Shown here piece after piece: positions 58,297 to 64,000 of a stretch of DNA of 64,000 bases. Source of the stretch: Paenibacillus_Z sp042653205 (GTDB lineage Bacteria > Bacillota > Bacilli > Paenibacillales > Paenibacillaceae); the NCBI RefSeq assembly GCF_042653205.1, contig NZ_JBHSHY010000013.1, forward strand, positions 1 to 64,000. The letters are read 5' to 3'. The position numbers and the translations under genes are program-made. Below the pieces are notes generated by a model. It did not search any database. It was given only the letters and a program-made list of their open reading frames with translations, and was not told the DNA's origin. How positions within the stretch are numbered: position 1 is the first letter of the stretch; each line of letters opens with the position of its first letter.

Positions 58297-60057
58297 ATGC
58301 GTTCATTTCTGCAAATCAAGATTTATCGCGGCAAATTCATTGCATATGCGGTATTCGTGGTCTTCATCGGCCTGGCGCTCGGCGCGCTGACCTGCGCGAT
58401 CCTGCTGGATCAGTGGGTGGGCAATGCCCGCAACGAAGCCGCCGGGGCGTACACGCGGGTGGAGAGCGGCCTGCAGTACGACGCCGACCGCGTCGAGGCG
58501 TACATGCAGCGGGTCTATTCCAACAGCGGGCTCGTGTCCGACATCCGCAGCTTCTTGGGCCATAGCGCCGAAGGGTACCTGACGAGCAGGCTGGAGGGCA
58601 GCCATTACAATCGGCCGCTCGTGTCCTTCCCCGACGATATGAAAGCGTTCCTAAGCAACGGCGGCAAGGGCGACATCACGCAGATCAGCCTGCATACAGA
58701 GCGCGAGGGCAACGTGGTGAGCTTCGACAGCAACGGCAACACGAGCTTTCAATTCCGGCTGCCCAATACGGACGCCATGTTCGAGGAGACCATCCGGAAG
58801 GGCTTCGTCTACCATAGAAAGTTTTCCGACCCGAACCAAATCTCCCGCCAACTGGGCGAATTCCGGTTCCTAGTCAGCAGCGACCGGATCTTCAAGGCGG
58901 CACAGAACTACCGCCTGGACCAGGCCGGAGCAATCAGCGCGTCCGGGGACGTGTACCTGATCGCCGGAGGCGGCCGCGATACGGAGGCGCTCATTCGCCG
59001 GGCGGTCGCGGACGGGCGGGCGCACGGCTTCCTGTCGACGGGCTTGCTCGACCGCGCGTACTTCGTCGCGTATCACTCCAACGAGTTCGATTACCGGTTC
59101 GTGAGCATCGTGGACCTGGCAGCGCTGATCCGGCAGAAGGCGAACGTGCTGCTGATCGTGTTCCTGGTCGTGCTGGCGGCGATGATCTGCGTCCTGCTGC
59201 TCATCGTGTACAACCTGCGCGAGGACGCGAACTTCCTGCGGCGCATCATTGCGTCCATCGGGCGCGCGAAGACGGCGGATTTCACGCCGGTCAGCCCGGC
59301 CCGGTACCGGCGCAACGAATACGGCATGATCGCGCGGGAGCTGGACGATATGATTCATCAGCTCGACCGGCATATCCGCACCAATTATTTGCTCAAACTA
59401 AAGCAGCAGGAAACCGAGATGAAAGCGCTTCAGCATCAGATCAATCCGCATTTTCTGTATAATACGCTCGAGGTGATCCGTTCCTCCGCGCTGGTGAACA
59501 GCGCCGACTACACCTCCGACGCCATCGCCACGCTGGGCGCGCTCTACCGCGACATCGTGAAGAACGACAACAGGATCTCGCTCGGCAGCGAGCTGGATCT
59601 GCTCCAGAAGTACTTGAAAATCATGGAATTCAAATACCCCGACCGGTTCTATTATCAGTTCCACGTGGAACAAACGCTGTTCGCCCTGCCCACCGTGAAG
59701 TTCTGGCTGCAGCCGCTCGCGGAGAACTTCTTCGTGCACGGCTTCAATCCGGCGAATGAATTCAACCTGCTGCTCGTGAACGGCTGGGAGGAGGAGGAGC
59801 GGTACGTGCTGGAGATCGTGGACAACGGCAGCGGGATGCCGCAGGCGCGCCTCGCCGAAGTGCGGAACAAGCTGACGAGCGGCGACGACGTCCCTGGGGA
59901 GGGCATCGGGCTGCGCAACGTGTATACAAGGCTGCGCTTCTTCTACGGAGCGGGCTTCTCCATGACGATCGACAACAACGAGGAAGCGGGCGTTCGGATA
60001 GCCGTAATCCTAACCAAGGAGGCGATTAGAGATGTACAAGCTGCTGATCGTGGATGA
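58297..60057 (+). CDS. YesM-type membrane sensor histidine kinase
   Basis: A 586-residue kinase: TM1 (about 14-36), extracytoplasmic sensor (about 37-275), TM2 (about 281-303), HAMP, His_kinase domain with QHQINPHFLYNTLEVIRSS (His about 384) and HATPase_c with DNGSGMP and GIGLRNVYTRL. YesM kinases sense carbohydrates outside the cell, directly or through a binding protein. AAAGGAGAC precedes the ATG at 58297. The end overlaps the response regulator by 26 bases. Confidence 0.93.
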   Translation: MRSFLQIKIYRGKFIAYAVFVVFIGLALGALTCAILLDQWVGNARNEAAGAYTRVESGLQYDADRVEAYMQRVYSNSGLVSDIRSFLGHSAEGYLTSRLEGSHYNRPLVSFPDDMKAFLSNGGKGDITQISLHTEREGNVVSFDSNGNTSFQFRLPNTDAMFEETIRKGFVYHRKFSDPNQISRQLGEFRFLVSSDRIFKAAQNYRLDQAGAISASGDVYLIAGGGRDTEALIRRAVADGRAHGFLSTGLLDRAYFVAYHSNEFDYRFVSIVDLAALIRQKANVLLIVFLVVLAAMICVLLLIVYNLREDANFLRRIIASIGRAKTADFTPVSPARYRRNEYGMIARELDDMIHQLDRHIRTNYLLKLKQQETEMKALQHQINPHFLYNTLEVIRSSALVNSADYTSDAIATLGALYRDIVKNDNRISLGSELDLLQKYLKIMEFKYPDRFYYQFHVEQTLFALPTVKFWLQPLAENFFVHGFNPANEFNLLLVNGWEEEERYVLEIVDNGSGMPQARLAEVRNKLTSGDDVPGEGIGLRNVYTRLRFFYGAGFSMTIDNNEEAGVRIAVILTKEAIRDVQAADRG

Positions 60058-60793
60058 CGAACCGCAAATTTTGGAGGGCATGAAGCGGACGCTGGACTGG
60101 GCCAAATACGGCTTCGGCCAAATCGAGACGAGCGAGACGTACGAGGGCGCGATCTCGAAGGCGGTGGAGCTGCTGCCGGACCTCGCGATCTTCGACGTAT
60201 GCATCGGCAAGCAGCGCGGCTATGACGCGATTCATAAGCTGAACGAGCTGCGTCTGCCTTCGAAATACATCATTATGAGCGGCTACGGCGAATTCCAGTA
60301 CGCGCTGGAGGCGATTCGCTGCGGGGCCAAGGATTATCTGCTGAAGCCGGTCGACCGGTCGAAGCTGCAGGAGCTGGTCGAGAAGATCATCGTCGAAGAT
60401 CTGAACGGCACGGTGGAGGGCGCGGAGCGGGACGACGTGGACACGGACCCGGTGCTTGGCGTGCGCTACGACAGCCTCTCCAAGCTGACGAACCGCATTC
60501 TGATGATCGTCAAGGCGGAATATGCCCAGAACCTGAGCCTGAAATCCGTCGCGGAGCGCTTCCGCATGAACGGCACGTACTTGGGGCAGCTGTTCTTGAA
60601 AGACACGAACAAGAAGTTCTCGGAGTATCTGATGGCGTACCGGATGCTGCGCGCCCGGGAGCGCATTCAGTCCACGGACGAGAAGATCATGTCCGTCGCG
60701 CTGTCCGTCGGGTATCCGAACCTGAACTATTTCTACTCGCATTTCCATGCTTACTTCGACAAATCACCTTCGGATATGCGGAGAAAGGACTAA
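60032..60793 (+). CDS. YesN-type response regulator (AraC output)
   Basis: A 253-residue regulator: receiver domain with Asp55 in LAIFDVCIGKQRG and KPVD lysine, then an AraC-type DNA-binding domain (about 150-250: LKSVAERFRMNGTYLGQLFL, VALSVGYPNLNYFYSHFHAY). It is shorter than many YesN proteins, lacking the long central linker domain. It is coupled to YesM by overlap and likely controls the ABC operon upstream. Confidence 0.93.
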   Translation: MYKLLIVDDEPQILEGMKRTLDWAKYGFGQIETSETYEGAISKAVELLPDLAIFDVCIGKQRGYDAIHKLNELRLPSKYIIMSGYGEFQYALEAIRCGAKDYLLKPVDRSKLQELVEKIIVEDLNGTVEGAERDDVDTDPVLGVRYDSLSKLTNRILMIVKAEYAQNLSLKSVAERFRMNGTYLGQLFLKDTNKKFSEYLMAYRMLRARERIQSTDEKIMSVALSVGYPNLNYFYSHFHAYFDKSPSDMRRKD

Positions 60794-60800
60794 CGCCGTC

Positions 60801-62327
60801 ATGCGACTTCCACGGAACCTGCACCTGCGCCGCCTCGCCGCGTCCGCCGCGCTCGTCCTGCTGCTGGCGGTGACGCTGACCGGCTGCTTCTCCGCGTCCG
60901 GCGACGGGGAGAGCGCCGCGACGTCCGGCCATGCGGTGAATCTGATCTATTACACGATCGGGGATCCCGATAAGGACCTCCAGCTGGTCAACGACAAGAT
61001 CAACGAGGTGCTGGCGAGGAAGATCGGCGTGACGGTCACGTACATCAAGGTCGGCTGGCAGGAGTACGAGGACCGGCTCAACACCCTCGTGTCGGCAGGC
61101 ACACCGTTCGACATCGCGTTCGCGCCGGATTATTCGACGTACGCGCAGCGCGGCGCGTGGCTGAAGCTGAACGATTACCTGCCCACTGTGGGGAAGGACA
61201 TGTACGACGCGATCGACCCCGTGTTCTGGGAGGGCGTGCGAATGGAGGACGGCGGCATCTACGGCGTGCCGACCAATAAGGAGCTCGCCGTGCGCGACCA
61301 GTGGATGTATCCGGAGGCGCTCGTGAAGAAATACGATATCGACATCTCCAAGTACACGACGCTGGCGTCCCTCGAGCCGCTGCTGCGGATGATCCAGGAG
61401 AAGGAGCCCGCGTACCAGCCGATGGAGCTCGACAAGGACTCGCAAAATTTCTTCGCGCTGGACGGCTACCAATACGTGGCGGAGAAGACGCTCCCGCTCA
61501 TGATCCGCGTGCTGGACCCCACGGCGCCGGTCGTCAATATCTTCGAGACCGCAGAAGCCCGGAAGGTGCTGGATCTGCTCCGGCGCTATTACGTGGCGGG
61601 CTATATCAATGAAGACGCGGCCCTGCGCGAGAACCAAGGGCTGCAGCGGGGCGCCCTGGTCTTCTGGAAGGCCGCGGGCGGCGGCCCGCTGTCGGAGAAC
61701 AGCTGGAGCAAGGACCGCGGCTACAAGCTGGTGGCGTATCCCGTCACCCCCGCGCTCATCACGACGGAATCCGCGCGGGGCGGGGTCATGGCGGTCAGCA
61801 AGGATACGAAGCATCCCGTCGAGGCCGTCAAATTCCTCAATCTGCTGAATACGGACCCCGAGGTGCGCAACCTGTTCAACTTCGGCATTCAGGGCGTGCA
61901 TTATACGCTGGATGCCAAGGGCCAGGTGGTGCCCATCCCGCCCAAGGACGAGAACGGCAAGCCGATCGCGGACGCGCAGCCGAGCTACGCGGGCGTGCAG
62001 TACACGCAGGGCAACTGGTTCATCCTGAAGACGATGGGCGGGGAGTACCCGGACCCGCTCGACAAGTGGGATCAGTTCCGCGCGGCTAACCAGGAGGCAG
62101 TCGAGTCGAGCACGCTGGGCTTCACGCCGGATCTGTCCCGGATGCCCATCCAGGTGCAGAACATTCAGATGGTGTGGGAGAAATATTTCCCCAGCCTGAT
62201 GACGGGCAGCGTGGACGTGGATTCGGTGCTGCCGAAGTTCAATCAGGAGCTCCGGCAGGCGGGCATCGACGAGGTGCGGGCCGAGGTGCAGCGGCAGCTG
62301 GATGCCTGGCGGGCGGCACACCGATAA
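60801..62327 (+). CDS. Second solute-binding lipoprotein linked to YesM/YesN
   Basis: A 508-residue lipoprotein with lipobox LTGC (Cys about 29) and a family 1 binding domain similar in length and layout to the product at 56623 (IYYTIGDPDKDLQLVNDKIN, GVPTNKELAVRDQWMYPEAL, NQEAVESSTLGF shared with VEQ-like part of the first). It follows yesN by seven bases, so it belongs to the sensor operon; it may be a sensing co-receptor for the kinase or an alternative binder for the permeases. Confidence 0.9.
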   Translation: MRLPRNLHLRRLAASAALVLLLAVTLTGCFSASGDGESAATSGHAVNLIYYTIGDPDKDLQLVNDKINEVLARKIGVTVTYIKVGWQEYEDRLNTLVSAGTPFDIAFAPDYSTYAQRGAWLKLNDYLPTVGKDMYDAIDPVFWEGVRMEDGGIYGVPTNKELAVRDQWMYPEALVKKYDIDISKYTTLASLEPLLRMIQEKEPAYQPMELDKDSQNFFALDGYQYVAEKTLPLMIRVLDPTAPVVNIFETAEARKVLDLLRRYYVAGYINEDAALRENQGLQRGALVFWKAAGGGPLSENSWSKDRGYKLVAYPVTPALITTESARGGVMAVSKDTKHPVEAVKFLNLLNTDPEVRNLFNFGIQGVHYTLDAKGQVVPIPPKDENGKPIADAQPSYAGVQYTQGNWFILKTMGGEYPDPLDKWDQFRAANQEAVESSTLGFTPDLSRMPIQVQNIQMVWEKYFPSLMTGSVDVDSVLPKFNQELRQAGIDEVRAEVQRQLDAWRAAHR

Positions 62328-62514
62328 GCGGACGGGCGGCCGCACACCGGGAGGGGCGCGGTCCGTTCCATACCCGGCCGCATCGGCCGCTTCGAGGCGG
62401 AATCCATGTTCAATGGGGATTCCATGCGGCGGATGGCGGCGCCCTTCCTTCCTGCAGGCGGGCGATTAGACAGGCGGCCGCGGCGAGCCGCCGACTTCGT
62501 CCGCGATTTTGGTG

Positions 62515-62520
62515 TATAAT
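62515..62520 (+). promoter_or_regulatory. Likely -10 box of the DEAD-box helicase gene
   Basis: TATAAT at 62515-62520, 50 bases upstream of the ATG. No clear -35. Confidence 0.45.
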
Positions 62521-62570
62521 GCAAGGAGGAAGTCTCCGCATGGACGGACGGCTTGAAGAAGGAGAGCTTT

Positions 62571-64000
62571 ATGACATTCGAACAATTGAAGTTGATACCC
62601 CCGATTCTGAAGGCGCTGGCCAAGGAAAATTACGCGCAGCCGACGCCGATTCAAGAGCAGGCGATCCCGCCGGTGCTGGCCGGACGCGACCTGTTCGGCT
62701 GCGCCCAGACGGGGACGGGCAAGACGGCGGCGTTCCTGCTGCCGATCCTCCAGCTGCTGAGCGCGAAGCAGGGCCGCCCGGGCGGCAAGCGCGTCATCCG
62801 CTCGCTCATTCTGACGCCGACGCGCGAGCTGGCGATTCAGATTGCCGATAATTGCAAGGCCTACGGGCGCTTTTTGAATTTGCGCAGCGACGTCATCGTC
62901 GGCGGCGTCTCGCAGAAGGCGCAGGAGCAATCTTTGGCGCAAGGCATGGATATCCTGATCGCGACGCCGGGCCGGCTGATCGATCTGATGAATCAAGGGT
63001 ACGCGGACCTGCGGCACGTGGAGATCCTCGTATTGGACGAGGCCGACCGGATGCTCGACATGGGCTTCATCCACGACATGAAGCGCATCATCGCGAAGCT
63101 GCCCGCGAAGCGGCAGACGCTGTTCTTCTCGGCGACGATGCCGGACGAGATCACGTCGCTCGTGCACGCGCTGCTGACGAACCCGGTGAAGGTCGAGATT
63201 ACGCCGGTGTCTTCGACGGCGGAGCGCATCGAGCAGTCACTCTATTACGTGGATAAGCCGAACAAGCTGAGTCTCCTGATCGATCTCATGCAGGATAAGT
63301 CGATCGCGAGCGCGCTCGTGTTCACGCGGACGAAGCACGGCGCGGACCGGGTGGTGCGGGGCCTCGTGAAGGCGAACATCACCGCGCAGGCGATTCACGG
63401 CGATAAATCGCAGAACGCCCGCCAGTCGGCGCTCCATAACTTCAAGAGCGGCGCGACCCGCCTGCTCGTGGCGACGGACATCGCGGCGCGCGGCATCGAC
63501 ATCGAGGAGCTGTCGCACGTCGTCAATTTCAACCTGCCGAACATTCCGGAGACGTACGTGCACCGGATCGGCCGAACCGGCCGGGCGGGCCATAGCGGGA
63601 TCGCCATCTCGTTCTGCGAGTTCGAGGAGATTCCGTACCTGAAGGACATCGAGAAGCTGATCAAGAAGCGGATTCCGGTGATCGAGAATCACTCGTATCC
63701 GATGACGATGACGGAGCCCGAGCCGGCGGCGGTCGGAGCGGGCAAGGCCGGCGGCGGCGCTGCTCGCGGCGGCGGCGCGCCGTCCGCGGGCGGTGCGGGC
63801 CGCGGCCAGCAGGGCGGCGGGCGAGGCACCGGCGGTAACGGCGCGGGCCGCGGCCAAGGCGGACCAGGCGCGCAGGGCGGCCGGAACGCGCAAGGCGGAC
63901 CAGGCGCGCAGGGCGGCCGGAACGCGCAAGCCGGGCGCGGCGAGACGGCGGCCGCGAAGGAAGGCGGCGCGGGCGGCTCAGGCGGCGGGCGCCACCGCCG
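62571..64000 (+). CDS. DEAD-box ATP-dependent RNA helicase (RhlE/CshA-like), 3' end outside window
   Basis: At least 476 residues. Visible motifs: Q motif (QPTPIQEQAIP), I (AQTGTGKT), Ia (PTRELAIQ), II (VLDEADRML), III (SATMP), IV-V (LVATDIAARGIDI) and VI (HRIGRTGRAG). The C-terminal tail from about residue 390 is Gly/Arg/Gln-rich and includes two exact 36-bp repeats (63855-63926). GGAG lies just before the ATG at 62571. Such helicases unwind rRNA and mRNA, often at low temperature. Confidence 0.95.
   Translation, partial: MTFEQLKLIPPILKALAKENYAQPTPIQEQAIPPVLAGRDLFGCAQTGTGKTAAFLLPILQLLSAKQGRPGGKRVIRSLILTPTRELAIQIADNCKAYGRFLNLRSDVIVGGVSQKAQEQSLAQGMDILIATPGRLIDLMNQGYADLRHVEILVLDEADRMLDMGFIHDMKRIIAKLPAKRQTLFFSATMPDEITSLVHALLTNPVKVEITPVSSTAERIEQSLYYVDKPNKLSLLIDLMQDKSIASALVFTRTKHGADRVVRGLVKANITAQAIHGDKSQNARQSALHNFKSGATRLLVATDIAARGIDIEELSHVVNFNLPNIPETYVHRIGRTGRAGHSGIAISFCEFEEIPYLKDIEKLIKKRIPVIENHSYPMTMTEPEPAAVGAGKAGGGAARGGGAPSAGGAGRGQQGGGRGTGGNGAGRGQGGPGAQGGRNAQGGPGAQGGRNAQAGRGETAAAKEGGAGGSGGGRHR
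63855..63926 (+). repeat. Two tandem 36-bp repeats in helicase tail
   Basis: Two identical units each encode Gln-Gly-Gly-Pro-Gly-Ala-Gln-Gly-Gly-Arg-Asn-Ala within the Gly-rich tail; the next unit starts and diverges. Confidence 0.9.

Noticed and set aside
1..64000. CRISPR arrays, tRNA or rRNA genes
   Set aside because: No regularly spaced short repeats with unique spacers were seen; the rlmH-end repeats are irregularly spaced by kilobases. No tRNA-like or rRNA sequence was recognised.

Overview
The window looks like chromosomal DNA of a GC-rich member of the Paenibacillaceae (Paenibacillus/Cohnella type). This rests on gene order (yybS-gdpP-rplI-dnaC, purA, walR-walK-yycH-yycI-walJ-htrA-yyzF-like-rlmH), on Firmicute-style AAGGAGG ribosome binding sites, and on a LplB/YtcP-type sugar ABC system with YesM/YesN-type regulators. 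All identifications come from reading the sequence; no database search was run.

Layout. (1) 1-127 is the 3' end of a group II intron (end of its reverse transcriptase frame, then domains V and VI). (2) 296-20172 is conserved backbone: a DUF4870 membrane protein, an LCP cell-wall enzyme, a CBS-pair protein, yybS, the c-di-AMP phosphodiesterase gdpP, ribosomal protein L9, replicative helicase, purA behind an inverted pair of PurR boxes, an anchored low-complexity protein, a LysM-G5-M23 peptidase, the complete WalRK cluster, HtrA, a CxxH/CxxC protein and the 23S rRNA methyltransferase rlmH. (3) About 20.18-50.7 kb is an accessory region with visibly lower GC and mixed codon use. (4) 50.8-64 kb returns to backbone-like GC: small enzymes, a sugar ABC transporter (two permeases plus a lipoprotein), YesM/YesN, a second binding lipoprotein and a DEAD-box helicase cut by the window end.

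The main discovery candidate is the accessory region. It begins within 25 bp of the rlmH stop codon. The last codons of rlmH (Gly-Glu-Pro-Tyr-His-Lys-stop) are repeated, in the same orientation and mostly still readable, at about 22441, 24899, 28841, 30024, 37463 and 45731, with weaker relics at 34337, 41034 and 48487. Staphylococcal SCC elements insert at exactly this place, the 3' end of rlmH, and leave the same kind of repeat. Here the repeats cut about 25 kb into at least six cassettes. Most cassettes hold a transcription regulator beside a detoxification, redox or transport gene (LysR/hydrolase, PadR/carotenoid oxygenase, SgrR-like/MFS, HxlR/RibD-like plus dehalogenase-like, XRE/SDR, TetR/SDR, XRE/membrane protein, TetR/ABC exporter, MerR/old yellow enzyme). 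No ccr-type or other recombinase gene is in the window, so the mover is unknown. Several cassette genes are decayed (CPBP protease, DUF1772, NmrA-like, an SgrR fragment, an IS3 tail), which fits repeated insertion and deletion at one hotspot. A family of GGGCCATCC...GGATGGCCC hairpins recurs only inside the island, twice directly before an rlmH-end repeat.

The backbone genes serve envelope homeostasis, replication and purine synthesis. Several operators are directly readable: PurR boxes, a 19-bp-spacer MerR promoter, TetR, HxlR, XRE and LysR palindromes.
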